Shown here: positions 8,829 to 16,788 of the stretch, piece after piece
How the letters are laid out: the number at the start of each line of letters is the position of its first letter
How positions within the stretch are numbered: position 1 is the first letter of the stretch
Source of the DNA: Lachnospiraceae bacterium
GTDB lineage: Bacteria > Bacillota > Clostridia > Lachnospirales > Lachnospiraceae
Reading direction: 5' to 3'
Length of the DNA stretch: 64,000 bases
Assembly (NCBI GenBank): GCA_022796795.1
Contig: JAAWJI010000001.1
Coordinates: 124,001-188,000 of the forward strand
Program-made: the position numbers and the translations under genes
Notes under the pieces: generated by a model
Databases searched by the model: none
The model's input: only the letters and a program-made list of their open reading frames with translations
Told to the model about the DNA's origin: nothing

Positions 8829-9590
8829 ATGATAGCTCAGACAGAAAAATTAAAAGACAAGACAAATGAAGAGCTTCTGGAGCTGTATCAGGAGAGCAAA
8901 AGGCTTGACATCAAGCAGGAGCTGGTTATGCGCTACCTCTATATTGTCAAAACCATTGCTTCTCAGATGCGGGGCGTTTATGCGGGATCACTGCAGATGG
9001 AGGATATTATCAATGAAGGCGTAATTGCCATCATGAAAGGGATTGACAGATACGATCCGGAGCGGGATAATAAGTTTGAGACTTTTATATCGCGGCGCAT
9101 CCGGGGGATGATCATTGACCTGGTACGCAAGAATGACTGGATGCCCCGGGACTTTCGCAAGCAGGTAAGGCTTATGGAGGAGACCCGGCTTAAGATGGGC
9201 AGCGACGCCACAGACGAGGAGATCGCTGAACATATCGGAATGGATGTGAAGAAGTACCGGAAGATCCAGAGCATGAGCGTAATTATGAATGTATTGTCTT
9301 TGGATATGCTGGTGGATGACGAGGAAGAACATCAGTCCCTTCAGATTTCCAGTAAGGACTTAAGCTCTCAGCCGGAGAAAGCATTTCTCCGGGAGGAATC
9401 CCGCCAGATTCTGGCGGAGGCGGTGAGCAGTCTGAAGGAGAAAGAGCAGATGGTGATTTCCCTCTACTATGTGGAGGAGCTGAACATGGGACAGATTGCG
9501 GGGATCCTGGGAGTCAGCGAACCGCGGATTTCTCAGATTCACAGCAACGCCATACGCAGATTAAAAGCTTATATGAGTAATTATATATAA
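8829..9590 (+). CDS. sigD: Flagellar sigma factor sigma-28 (SigD/FliA/WhiG family)
   Basis: 253 residues from ATG 8829 (AAGGGG about 9 bp upstream), overlapping nothing but starting 19 bp after flhA. Region 2 reads MEDIINEGVIAIMKGIDRYDPERDNKFETF and ISRRIRGMIIDLVRKNDWMPR (conserved -10 recognition); region 3 contains DATDEEIAEHIGM; region 4 has the helix-turn-helix LNMGQIAGILGVSEPRISQI. This sigma factor transcribes late flagellar and chemotaxis genes and is normally held by FlgM, which is not in the window. In Bacillus sigD lies after flhF, flhG and several che genes; here it follows flhA directly. Confidence 0.93.
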   Translation: MIAQTEKLKDKTNEELLELYQESKRLDIKQELVMRYLYIVKTIASQMRGVYAGSLQMEDIINEGVIAIMKGIDRYDPERDNKFETFISRRIRGMIIDLVRKNDWMPRDFRKQVRLMEETRLKMGSDATDEEIAEHIGMDVKKYRKIQSMSVIMNVLSLDMLVDDEEEHQSLQISSKDLSSQPEKAFLREESRQILAEAVSSLKEKEQMVISLYYVEELNMGQIAGILGVSEPRISQIHSNAIRRLKAYMSNYI

Positions 9591-9593
9591 GAA

Positions 9594-9613
9594 CCAAGGG
9601 CTCTTGCCCTTGG
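9594..9613 (+). other. Perfect hairpin after sigD
   Basis: CCAAGGGC (9594-9601), loop TCTT, GCCCTTGG (9606-9613): an 8-bp perfect stem four bases behind the sigD stop. It is followed by GGAATTGTTA rather than a run of T, so it looks like an RNA-stability or attenuation element between sigD and the rod genes rather than a strong terminator. Confidence 0.5.
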
Positions 9614-9659
9614 GGAATTGTTAAGGGATCGCAGCAGAAAAAGAAGGAGGAGACAGGAT

Positions 9660-10430
9660 ATGTATCAGGGATTTTATAACCTGACATCCGGTATGCTGAC
9701 ACAAAACCGGAACCTGAATGTCATCGGCAATAATATGGTGAATATTCAGACACCAGGCTACAAGCGGGACAAAATGGTCAGCACTACCTTTGAGGAGGAG
9801 ATGCTCTACCGGACCGGAAGAACCAACAAGGACATTCGTGAGGATCTGGGCGTCACATCCAAAATCAAGACTGCGCAGCAGACCTATGTAAATTATGGGC
9901 AGGGCAGCTTTGACTCAACCGGCGGAATTTATGATTTTGCCCTCAGCGGCAACGGATTCTTCTGTATCAATACGGAGGATGGGGTCCGCTATACAAGAAA
10001 CGGTTCTTTCCATGTGGATGAAGAGGGGTATTTGATGCTGGATAATCTGGGACGCGTCCAGGGAGAAGGCGGCCAGCCCATCCAGATTGACAATGAAAAT
10101 CTGGCGGTGGGAGCAGACGGAACCATTACGGCTGTGGATGAGGCCGGTAATGCCCGGGAGTATGGGAAACTGCGGGTGGTGGATTTTGAGGACTACGACC
10201 AGATGCACAAGGAAGATAACGGTCTCTATTCCACCGGTCAGGGTCCACGTCAGGTGGAGGACGGAGAGACCAAGGTGCTGTGGAAAATGGTGGAGCGCTC
10301 CAATGTGGATATGGTGGAGGAGATGACAGCCATGATGTCCGCCCAGAGGGCTTTGCAGAGCGCGGCACAGGTGCTGAAGATGTATGACCAGATTATGAGC
10401 AAATCCGCTACGGATGTGGGAAGATTGTAA
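9660..10430 (+). CDS. Flagellar hook-basal body protein (FlhO/FlgF-like)
   Basis: 256 residues from ATG 9660 behind AAGGAGGAGACAG. The N-terminus (TSGMLTQNRNLNVIGNNMVNIQTPGYKRD) is the rod/hook family signature with the conserved N-x-x-N-x-x-T-x-G-Y core; the middle has FALSGNGFFCI and YTRNGSFHVDEEGYL, typical of FlgF/FlgG/FlgE; the C-terminus (SNVDMVEEMTAMMSAQRALQSAAQ) is the matching coil. With the next gene it resembles the Bacillus flhO-flhP distal-rod pair. FlgF and FlgG cannot be separated with certainty by eye. Confidence 0.88.
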   Translation: MYQGFYNLTSGMLTQNRNLNVIGNNMVNIQTPGYKRDKMVSTTFEEEMLYRTGRTNKDIREDLGVTSKIKTAQQTYVNYGQGSFDSTGGIYDFALSGNGFFCINTEDGVRYTRNGSFHVDEEGYLMLDNLGRVQGEGGQPIQIDNENLAVGADGTITAVDEAGNAREYGKLRVVDFEDYDQMHKEDNGLYSTGQGPRQVEDGETKVLWKMVERSNVDMVEEMTAMMSAQRALQSAAQVLKMYDQIMSKSATDVGRL

Positions 10431-10441
10431 GGAGGTAGAAC

Positions 10442-11173
10442 ATGTATCAGTCATTTTATACAGGAGCTCTGGGCGCCGGCAGCTTCCTGACAAAACTCAG
10501 CGTGATTTCCAACAACCTTGCCAATATCAACAACAGTGGATTTAAGGCGGAGAATGTGGAGTTTTCCCGGTTAATGCAGCAGAACCTGAATGATTCTGAG
10601 GATGCTGTCACAGAGCTTATGGGCGGAAACGGCATGCGGGTACAGCGGACCTACAGCAATTTTGGCACGGCGGCTGTGACTCAGACCAATGGCATCCTGG
10701 ATTTTGCCATTCTCCAGGATAACGCGTTTTTTATGCTGCAGGATGTGGGAACCGATGAGATCAGCTACACCAGAAACGGTCATTTCCATCGGGGAGAGCT
10801 GGACGGCCGCTTTTATCTCATGACGGATTCCAACCGGCTGGTGCTGGACAGAAACCAGCAGCCCATTGAGGTAGGCCAGGCGGAGGGCGAGGATCTGGCG
10901 GCCATTCGGGAGCGGGTGGCTCTCTACACCTTTAACAATCCCAGCCGCTTGATGCATGTGGGGGACAATGAATTTGTGCCGGCAGATGAAGGGGCCGATC
11001 CCATTCTCATTGAGAATCCGTCCCTGGCTACCGGAGCCCTGGAGCGGTCCGATACGGACATGGCGGACGAGATGGTGAAGGTGATCCAGTGCCAGAGAGC
11101 GTTCTCCTATGCGCTGAAGGTGGTGACCACAGCGGACGAGATAGAATCTACGATTAACTCCCTGCGGGGATAA
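10442..11173 (+). CDS. Flagellar hook-basal body protein (FlhP/FlgG-like)
   Basis: 243 residues, paralogous to the preceding gene. N-terminal signature FLTKLSVISNNLANINNSGFKAE; middle FAILQDNAFFMLQ and YTRNGHFHRGELDG; C-terminal DTDMADEMVKVIQCQRAFSYALKVVTTADEI. Distal-rod subunit exported through the apparatus encoded upstream. Ribosome binding site AAGGAGGTAGAAC is 11 bp after the previous stop. It is shorter than typical FlgG (about 260) and its loop sequence is divergent, so the FlgF/FlgG assignment is tentative. Confidence 0.86.
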   Translation: MYQSFYTGALGAGSFLTKLSVISNNLANINNSGFKAENVEFSRLMQQNLNDSEDAVTELMGGNGMRVQRTYSNFGTAAVTQTNGILDFAILQDNAFFMLQDVGTDEISYTRNGHFHRGELDGRFYLMTDSNRLVLDRNQQPIEVGQAEGEDLAAIRERVALYTFNNPSRLMHVGDNEFVPADEGADPILIENPSLATGALERSDTDMADEMVKVIQCQRAFSYALKVVTTADEIESTINSLRG

Positions 11174-11194
11174 TCAAAATAGGGTGAGGTGGCT

Positions 11195-11818
11195 ATGAAG
11201 TTAAAAAGCTATGAAGATATGAACCTCCAGGAATTGGATGTAATGAAGGAGATCAGCAGCATTGGTACCAGCCATGCTGCCACATCCCTTTCCAAGCTTC
11301 TGCAGAGAGAGATCCGGATCAGCATCCCGGAGGTAAGCGTGCTGGGCTATGAGGAGGCTGTGGACCGGATCGGAGAGATGGAGGAGCTGGTGACAGCCAC
11401 CCTGGTGCAGATGTCCCAGGATGTAAACGGCCTGATTCTTTTCATATTCAAAATGGATATGGCCAACGCGGTTCTGGAGAAGCTTATAGGAAAGCGCTAC
11501 GGTTCCTTCGAAGAGATGGATGAGCTGGCCTATTCGGCCCTGGAGGAAGTGGGAAATATCATCATCTGTTCTTATGTGAATGCATTTGCGCAGCTGGTGG
11601 GGGTGGATATCAGCCTGTCTGTGCCCAGTTCAACGGTGAATATGCTGGGTGGAATACTGACGGTACCCATTGCGGAATATGGGTATGAGACGGATAAGCT
11701 GATGTATATCAATGCGGAGTTTATCATGGACGGCGTCAGGCTTTCGGATGGGCTTTTGATGCTTCCTGATATTCAGTCCTTGAACAGTATATTAGAGAAA
11801 CTGGGTGTTTTGAATTAA
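11195..11818 (+). CDS. cheC: CheY-P phosphatase CheC
   Basis: 207 residues from ATG 11195 (AGGGTGAGGTGG upstream). CheC dephosphorylates CheY-P and is activated by CheD, encoded directly behind it. The second active site is intact: E118 and N121 in LEEVGNIIICSYVNA. The first reads KEISSIGTSHAATSLS, so E19 is present but the asparagine position holds S22. That suggests only one working phosphatase centre. Known family: CheC normally has two E-x-x-N sites. The stop codon shares its last A with the cheD start. Confidence 0.93.
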   Translation: MKLKSYEDMNLQELDVMKEISSIGTSHAATSLSKLLQREIRISIPEVSVLGYEEAVDRIGEMEELVTATLVQMSQDVNGLILFIFKMDMANAVLEKLIGKRYGSFEEMDELAYSALEEVGNIIICSYVNAFAQLVGVDISLSVPSSTVNMLGGILTVPIAEYGYETDKLMYINAEFIMDGVRLSDGLLMLPDIQSLNSILEKLGVLN

Positions 11819-12300
11819 TGGGAATGGATTTAAAAGTAGGAATTGGAGACATGAAGTTTGCCAGGGGAGACGGAATTATTATTACATATGCCCTTGGCTC
11901 CTGCATCGGAATCACACTGTATGATCCGGCCATAAGGCTGGGAGGACTTCTGCATATTATGCTGCCGGCCCGGACGGATCCCAATGATCCGAAGATCTAC
12001 AAGTATGCGGACAGCGGACTCCACGAGATGATCCGCAAGCTCTCTGCGTTTGGCATGGTGAAGAGCCGGACTATCGTAAAGATTGCAGGGGGAGCAAAGA
12101 TGTTTGAAATTCGCGGAAACTCGGATTTCGGAAATATCGGACAGAGAAACGCGGCAATGGTAAAGAAAATACTGATGGAAGAACGGATGCGTATCTCCGC
12201 AGAGGACACAGGAGGGAACTCGGCGAGGACCATGCTGCTGAACGTAGGAAATGGGGATGTGATTATCCGTTCGGCAGGGAAGCCAGAGAAGCATCTATAA
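11818..12300 (+). CDS. cheD: Chemoreceptor glutamine deamidase CheD
   Basis: 160 residues. The start overlaps the cheC stop (TAATG), so the two are translationally coupled. The catalytic triad is visible at the spacing known for CheD: T23, C29 (LGSCIGI) and H46 (LLHIML). Conserved KIAGGAKMF and GNIGQRNAAMV follow. CheD deamidates receptor glutamines and also binds CheC, so the gene order mirrors the physical complex. An ATG two codons later (11824) is an alternative start. Confidence 0.95.
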   Translation: MGMDLKVGIGDMKFARGDGIIITYALGSCIGITLYDPAIRLGGLLHIMLPARTDPNDPKIYKYADSGLHEMIRKLSAFGMVKSRTIVKIAGGAKMFEIRGNSDFGNIGQRNAAMVKKILMEERMRISAEDTGGNSARTMLLNVGNGDVIIRSAGKPEKHL

Positions 12301-12318
12301 GGAAGGGAGCAAAGACAC

Positions 12319-13260
12319 GTGGAAAAAGAAAAAGAGGGTATTCTTCTCGAGTCAGGTACCAATGAAATTGAGATCATGAAATTCACCATTCAGGGCGAGT
12401 TCTATGGCATCAATGTGGCAAAGGTCAAAGAAATCATGATGAGCGAAAAGGTGAAGGGCATGCCTCACGCCCATCCTGCGGTGGAAGGAATCTTTAAGCC
12501 CCGGGATATCCTGATTACGGTCATTGATCTGGGATATTATCTGACCAATGAAAATCTGGAGCACAAGTCCCGGGATCTGTTTATCGTGACGAACTTTAAC
12601 AAAATGACAGTCGCTTTCCGCGTGCAGAGCATTGAGGGCATCAGCCGTATTTCCTGGAAGGATATTCAGAAGCCGGATAAAACCTTAAGTCACGGGGAAG
12701 AGGGAGTAGCCACAGGTATCGCTCAGTGCAACGGCGAGCTGGTGACCATTCTGGATTTTGAAAAGATTGTGGCGGAGATCGCGCCGGAGACTACTATTCA
12801 GATTTCCGAGGTGGAGCAGATGGGAGACCGTCCCCTGAATAAGTGTCCGCTGGTCATTGCCGAGGACTCCATTTTGCTGCAGAAAATGATCGATGATTCT
12901 CTGGAGCGGGCGGGATTCATGGATGTGAAGAATTTCAACAACGGCCAGGAAGCCTGGAATTATCTGAAGAACCTGCGCAATGATTCGGATCTCTATGATA
13001 AGGTAAACCTGATTATTACCGATATTGAGATGCCGGAGATGGACGGACACCGGCTTACCAAGCTTGTCAAGGATGATCCGAGGCTGCAGAAGATTCCGGT
13101 TGTTATATTCTCCTCACTCATCGACGATCAGATGCGGATTAAGGGCGAGGCCCTTGGTGCGGATGAACAGCTCACCAAGCCGGAGATCGGACATCTGGTG
13201 CATGTGATCGACAACCTGCTGGAGCGGTTCCAGAAGCAGGTGAAGGGAATGGAAGAGTAA
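12319..13260 (+). CDS. cheV: Chemotaxis coupling protein CheV (CheW-receiver fusion, GTG start)
   Basis: 313 residues starting at GTG 12319 behind GGAAGGGAGC. Residues about 10-160 are a CheW-like domain (EIMKFTIQGEFYGINVAKVKEI, FKPRDILITVIDLGYYL, read in parts); residues about 175-305 are a receiver with phospho-acceptor D235 (LIITDIEMPEMDG), acidic pair E190-D191 region (VIAEDS) and the lysine in LTKPE. CheV couples receptors to CheA and is phosphorylated during adaptation. Last gene of the motility operon; a terminator follows at 13328. Confidence 0.95.
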   Translation: MEKEKEGILLESGTNEIEIMKFTIQGEFYGINVAKVKEIMMSEKVKGMPHAHPAVEGIFKPRDILITVIDLGYYLTNENLEHKSRDLFIVTNFNKMTVAFRVQSIEGISRISWKDIQKPDKTLSHGEEGVATGIAQCNGELVTILDFEKIVAEIAPETTIQISEVEQMGDRPLNKCPLVIAEDSILLQKMIDDSLERAGFMDVKNFNNGQEAWNYLKNLRNDSDLYDKVNLIITDIEMPEMDGHRLTKLVKDDPRLQKIPVVIFSSLIDDQMRIKGEALGADEQLTKPEIGHLVHVIDNLLERFQKQVKGMEE

Positions 13261-13327
13261 CTCCACATATGAATGTTTTAAAATGAATGTTTTAAAAGAT
13301 CAGGGACAGGATCTTAAAATTTAGAGC

Positions 13328-13357
13328 AAAAGGCCTCCGAGGGAACGGGGGTCTTTT
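13328..13357 (+). terminator. Rho-independent terminator after cheV
   Basis: AAAAGGCCTCCG (13328-13339), loop AGGGAA, CGGGGGTCTTTT (13346-13357): a 12-bp stem with two G-T pairs and terminal A/T runs. It closes the flagellar/chemotaxis operon and separates it from the ribosomal operon. Confidence 0.85.
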
Positions 13358-13459
13358 ACATTTAGGAAATCTTGTCCTGTAATGTAAAAACCTTTGGGAG
13401 ATGGAAATCCAGCATTGCGGAAATGGCTTAAAATAGGCTTAAAATAGGGAAAAAACTGC

Positions 13460-13488
13460 TTGCAATCAAAGGAAATTAGTGGTATACT
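13460..13488 (+). promoter_or_regulatory. Sigma-A promoter of the ribosomal alpha operon
   Basis: -35 TTGCAA (13460-13465), 17-bp spacer, -10 TATACT (13483-13488), about 45 bp before the rpmJ ribosome binding site AAAGGAGGG. It is the only clear promoter between the cheV terminator and rpmJ. Confidence 0.85.
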
Positions 13489-13540
13489 AATATCCGCATG
13501 TAATGCGAAGTTTTGTATTAGAGAGAAAGGAGGGTTTGCT

Positions 13541-13654
13541 GTGAAGGTACGTTCTTCAGTAAAACCTATCTGCGAAAAATGCAAAATCATCAAAAGAAAA
13601 GGTAGTATCAGAGTAATTTGTGAAAATCCAAAGCACAAACAGAGACAGGGTTAA
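13541..13654 (+). CDS. rpmJ: 50S ribosomal protein L36 (GTG start)
   Basis: 37 residues, too short for most gene finders but unmistakable: [20 protein letters not shown], then [14 protein letters not shown]. The zinc ligands C11, C14, C27 and H32 are all present, so this is the zinc-containing form. Starts at GTG behind AAAGGAGGG. It is the first gene after the sigma-A promoter; infA, map and adk, which commonly precede rpmJ in Firmicutes, are not upstream here. Confidence 0.96.
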   Translation: MKVRSSVKPICEKCKIIKRKGSIRVICENPKHKQRQG

Positions 13655-14102
13655 GCGATCCTGCTTTTGGTGTGATTCTTGGATTATATTCTTGTGCGGC
13701 TGCATTGCTGTGATTTCAGGCGTTTTGAGGCGCCGGCCCAGGATCTGCATCATACCGGCGGAAGGGACGGCGGGGCAGAAATCCCAAGCAATGATACAAA
13801 TATATAAAACCAGGATTATTCACAATGATATTGCTTAAAACGGTGAAATGCGTGAGCAGAGTAATTGAAAGGCCAGGTTTATGCCTGGCTGGGTGCGGTT
13901 AAAAGTATTCGCGCCCCATTTAGGAAAGTGTCAGGCGGACACCTATTAAACCTGCATGCGCCCGGAAGCGAGTGCGGCGCTAAACAGGAAAATCTTGAGG
14001 GCGCATTTGGAATCCCTGAATGCATGCCGCCTGTTCGGCGGGACTTTCAAGGTAAAAAAAGTCCGCAACCAATTTATTTATGGAAAATGGAGGAATAATC
14101 AA
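13655..14102 (+). ncRNA. Long structured leader between rpmJ and rpsM
   Basis: 448 bases without a credible gene. Several complementary segments are visible: a hairpin GCCAGG/CCTGGC (13872-13877 with 13884-13889); a long-range stem CAGGCGG/CCGCCTG (13932-13938 with 14027-14033) that encloses another perfect stem ATGCGCCC/GGGCGCAT (13956-13963 with 13999-14006); and a hairpin GGACTTT/AAAGTCC (14041-14047 with 14058-14064) close to the rpsM ribosome binding site. Nested pairing suggests a folded regulatory leader, possibly a ribosomal-protein binding site for autoregulation. That role is inference; I do not recognise a named family. Confidence 0.55.
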
Positions 14103-14471
14103 ATGGCTCGTATTTCTGGTGTAGACTTACCGAGAGAAAAACGTGTGGAGATCGGCTTGACCTATGTGTACGGTATTGGCCGTGCCAGCGCCAATAAGAT
14201 TCTTGAGACAGCAAAGGTAAATCCCGACACCCGCGTCAGAGATCTGACGGACGAGGAGGTCAAGAGAATCAGCGAAGTGATCGAGGCGGATTACCAGGTA
14301 GAGGGTGATCTGAGACGTGAGATCGCAATGAACATCAAGAGACTGCAGGAGATCGGATGCTACAGAGGAATCCGTCATCGTAAGGGCCTGCCGGTTCGTG
14401 GACAGAAGACCAAGACTAATGCCAGAACCCGCAAGGGACCCAAGAGAACAGTGGCGAATAAGAAGAAGTGA
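14103..14471 (+). CDS. rpsM: 30S ribosomal protein S13
   Basis: 122 residues starting [19 protein letters not shown] at ATG 14103 behind AATGGAGGAATAATC. The signatures [11 protein letters not shown] and the basic tail [14 protein letters not shown] are intact. S13 sits in the head of the small subunit and contacts the large subunit and the P-site tRNA. The open frame extends upstream to 13956, but that part lies in the structured leader and is not conserved S13 sequence. Confidence 0.98.
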   Translation: MARISGVDLPREKRVEIGLTYVYGIGRASANKILETAKVNPDTRVRDLTDEEVKRISEVIEADYQVEGDLRREIAMNIKRLQEIGCYRGIRHRKGLPVRGQKTKTNARTRKGPKRTVANKKK

Positions 14472-14477
14472 CATTGA

Positions 14478-14587
14478 ACACTTAACGAAAGCAAGCTGAA
14501 AGCGCAGCTTGAGTTTAGTGTGAAAGTCCTTCCCGAGCCTTCATGATGCCGAGCTGCAGGCGAGAGCAGCATGTTAGTCGAGGGAAG
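14478..14587 (+). ncRNA. Structured spacer RNA between rpsM and rpsK
   Basis: The 193-base gap between rpsM and rpsK is unusual for this operon and is rich in pairing. Stem A: ACACTTAAC (14478-14486) with GTTTAGTGT (14513-14521), one mismatch, enclosing a perfect hairpin CAAGCTG/CAGCTTG (14492-14498 with 14505-14511). Stem B: CTTCCC (14529-14534) with GGGAAG (14582-14587), enclosing stem C CATGATGC/GCAGCATG (14542-14549 with 14566-14573), one mismatch. GAAA motifs sit in several loops. It could be an intra-operon regulatory RNA or a processing element. I cannot assign a family. Confidence 0.55.
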
Positions 14588-14664
14588 CAGGTGTAGTAAG
14601 CTTGAAAAAGGCAAGAATAAATGGAGCAAGCAAAGAGTATAAAAGAAAGTAGGTTAGTTTAGAC

Positions 14665-15057
14665 ATGGCGAAAGTTACGAAAAAAGTGACAAAAAAGCGC
14701 GTAAAGAAAAACGTTGAACGCGGACAGGCACATATTCAGTCGTCCTTTAACAATACGATTGTAACCCTGACGGATACAGAAGGAAATGCGTTATCCTGGG
14801 CAAGTGCCGGTGGTCTGGGCTTTAGAGGTTCAAGGAAATCTACTCCCTATGCTGCACAGATGGCAGCAGAGACTGCTACAAAGGCAGCGCTGGTACATGG
14901 ACTTAAGACTGTGGACGTAATGGTAAAAGGACCTGGTTCCGGCCGGGAGGCAGCAATCCGTGCCCTTCAGGCATGCGGTCTGGAAGTAACCAGCATCAGA
15001 GACGTGACACCCGTTCCCCATAATGGATGCCGTCCGCCAAAACGTAGAAGAGTCTAA
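14665..15057 (+). CDS. rpsK: 30S ribosomal protein S11
   Basis: 130 residues: a basic N-terminus ([20 protein letters not shown]), then [36 protein letters not shown] and the C-terminal [15 protein letters not shown], all diagnostic for S11. It is a platform protein of the small subunit. The ribosome binding site (AGTAGG about 15 bp upstream) is poor compared with its neighbours, which fits translation being influenced by the structured spacer before it. Confidence 0.98.
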   Translation: MAKVTKKVTKKRVKKNVERGQAHIQSSFNNTIVTLTDTEGNALSWASAGGLGFRGSRKSTPYAAQMAAETATKAALVHGLKTVDVMVKGPGSGREAAIRALQACGLEVTSIRDVTPVPHNGCRPPKRRRV

Positions 15058-15075
15058 TTAGGAGGTACAGTTGAA

Positions 15076-15669
15076 ATGGCGATAAATAGAGTTCCTGTTC
15101 TGAAAAGATGTCGTTCCCTTGGCCTGGAGCCTATGGTACTGGGAATTGACAAGAAGTCAAGAAGAGAGTTAAAGAGAGCTAACAGAAAGGTGTCCGAGTA
15201 TGGCCTGCAGTTGCGGGAGAAGCAGAAGGCTAAATTTATCTACGGCGTTCTGGAGAAGCCCTTCCGCAATTATTATGTAAAGGCTGACCGCATGAAAGGC
15301 ATGACAGGTGAGAACCTGATGACTATGCTGGAGTGCCGTCTGGACAACGTGGTGTTCCGTATGGGAATGGCCCGGACCAGAAGAGAGGCCAGACAGGTGG
15401 TAGACCATAAGCATGTGCTGGTAAACGGCAAGCAGGTGAATATTCCCTCCTTCCAGGTAAAGACCGGCGATGTGATTGAGATTAAAGAGAAGTGCAGAGG
15501 ATATCAGAGATATAAGGACATCGTGGAGGTAACAGGCGGAAGACTGGTACCGGAGTGGATGGACGTGGATCTGGAGGCACTGAAGGGAACCATCAAGCAG
15601 CTTCCCACCAGAGAGATGATTGATGTACCGGTAGATGAGATGCTTATCGTGGAGTTGTACTCGAAGTAG
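15076..15669 (+). CDS. rpsD: 30S ribosomal protein S4
   Basis: 197 residues. Contains the S4 RNA-binding domain (LECRLDNVVFRMGMARTRRE, ARQVVDHKHVLVNGKQVNIP) and the C-terminal MIDVPVDEMLIVELYSK. It lacks the N-terminal zinc cysteines (C- form). S4 nucleates 30S assembly and in many bacteria represses its own operon by binding the mRNA. Ribosome binding site TTAGGAGGTACAG is strong, 18 bp after rpsK. Confidence 0.98.
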   Translation: MAINRVPVLKRCRSLGLEPMVLGIDKKSRRELKRANRKVSEYGLQLREKQKAKFIYGVLEKPFRNYYVKADRMKGMTGENLMTMLECRLDNVVFRMGMARTRREARQVVDHKHVLVNGKQVNIPSFQVKTGDVIEIKEKCRGYQRYKDIVEVTGGRLVPEWMDVDLEALKGTIKQLPTREMIDVPVDEMLIVELYSK

Positions 15670-15723
15670 AACATATAGGCTAAGGTAACACAAAACCCAA
15701 CAAAACAATAAGGGGGCTGAATA

Positions 15724-16683
15724 GTGTTCGATTTTAACAAACCAAAAATCGAAATCGCAGAGATTTCAAATGATAAGAAGTATGGAAGATTTGTGGTAGA
15801 ACCTCTGGAAAGAGGATATGGTACGACTCTGGGCAACTCTTTGAGAAGAATTATGCTTTCGTCCCTTCCCGGCGCAGCAGTGAGCCAGGTAAAGATCGAG
15901 GGTGTGCTCCATGAATTCAGTTCGATTCCCGGCGTGAAGGAAGACGTGACGGAAATCATCATGAATATCAAGGAGCTGGCAATTAAGAACAACAGCGACA
16001 CCAATGAAGCCAAGGTAGCCTATATTGAGTTTGAGGGCGAGGGCGTTGTGACGGCTGCGGATATTCAGGCGGATCCGGATATTGAAATCTTGAACCCGGA
16101 TCTGGTAATCGCCCATCTCAACGGCGGCGCCGACAGCAAGCTATATATGGAGCTGACGATTACCAAGGGCAGAGGTTATGTGAGCGCTGACAAGAATAAG
16201 AGCGATGAGCTTCCCATTGGTGTGATCGCCATAGACTCCATCTATACCCCTGTGGAGCGTGTGAACTTAACCGTACAGGATACCCGTGTGGGTCAGATCA
16301 CCGATTTTGATAAGCTGACGCTGGATGTATATACAAACGGTACTCTGGTACCGGATGAGGCAGTGAGTCTGGCTGCAAAGGTGCTCAGCGAGCACTTGAG
16401 CCTGTTCATTGATCTCTCGGAAAACGCAAAGACAGCCGAGATTATGATCGAGAAGGAGGACAACGAGAAGGAGAAGGTTCTGGAGATGAACATCGACGAA
16501 CTGGAGCTTTCCGTCCGTTCCTACAACTGTCTGAAGAGAGCCGGCATCAATACTGTGGAAGAGCTGTGCAACCGCACCTCTGAGGATATGATGAAGGTTC
16601 GTAACCTGGGACGGAAGTCCCTGGAAGAGGTGCTTGCGAAGCTGAAAGAGCTGGGCCTACAGTTAAATCCCAGTGATGAGTAA
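15724..16683 (+). CDS. rpoA: DNA-directed RNA polymerase subunit alpha (GTG start)
   Basis: 319 residues from GTG 15724 behind AAGGGGGCTG. The N-terminal assembly domain contains [20 protein letters not shown] and [15 protein letters not shown]; the C-terminal domain [20 protein letters not shown] plus [11 protein letters not shown] is the part that binds UP elements and activators. The two are joined by an acidic linker near residues 240-255. Standard position between rpsD and rplQ. Confidence 0.98.
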   Translation: MFDFNKPKIEIAEISNDKKYGRFVVEPLERGYGTTLGNSLRRIMLSSLPGAAVSQVKIEGVLHEFSSIPGVKEDVTEIIMNIKELAIKNNSDTNEAKVAYIEFEGEGVVTAADIQADPDIEILNPDLVIAHLNGGADSKLYMELTITKGRGYVSADKNKSDELPIGVIAIDSIYTPVERVNLTVQDTRVGQITDFDKLTLDVYTNGTLVPDEAVSLAAKVLSEHLSLFIDLSENAKTAEIMIEKEDNEKEKVLEMNIDELELSVRSYNCLKRAGINTVEELCNRTSEDMMKVRNLGRKSLEEVLAKLKELGLQLNPSDE

Positions 16684-16726
16684 AGCTACCCGATTAATTA
16701 TGGAAGCTCCGGTTACCCCAGAGCAG

Positions 16727-16779
16727 CCATTTGTCAGTAAGCCCGAAGAAGCATGGCAATATGGTTCCACAAATGGAGG
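16727..16779 (+). promoter_or_regulatory. Inverted repeat overlapping the rplQ ribosome binding site
   Basis: CCATTTGT (16727-16734) and ACAAATGG (16769-16776) are perfectly complementary, separated by 34 bases. The 3' arm runs into the Shine-Dalgarno GGAGG (16775-16779) of rplQ, whose ATG is at 16789. The pairing would partly mask the ribosome binding site and could lower or regulate L17 synthesis relative to rpoA. Role inferred. Confidence 0.5.
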
Positions 16780-16788
16780 AAATGAAAA

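Noticed and set aside
13956-14102. Upstream extension of the rpsM frame
   Set aside because: The extra codons lie in the structured leader, have no ribosome binding site of their own and are not part of S13; the ATG at 14103 is preceded by GGAGG.
14519-14664. Possible group II intron fragment between rpsM and rpsK
   Set aside because: A GTGTG stretch resembles the 5' end of such introns, but there is no domain V, no reverse transcriptase and too little sequence. Treated as an unassigned structured RNA.
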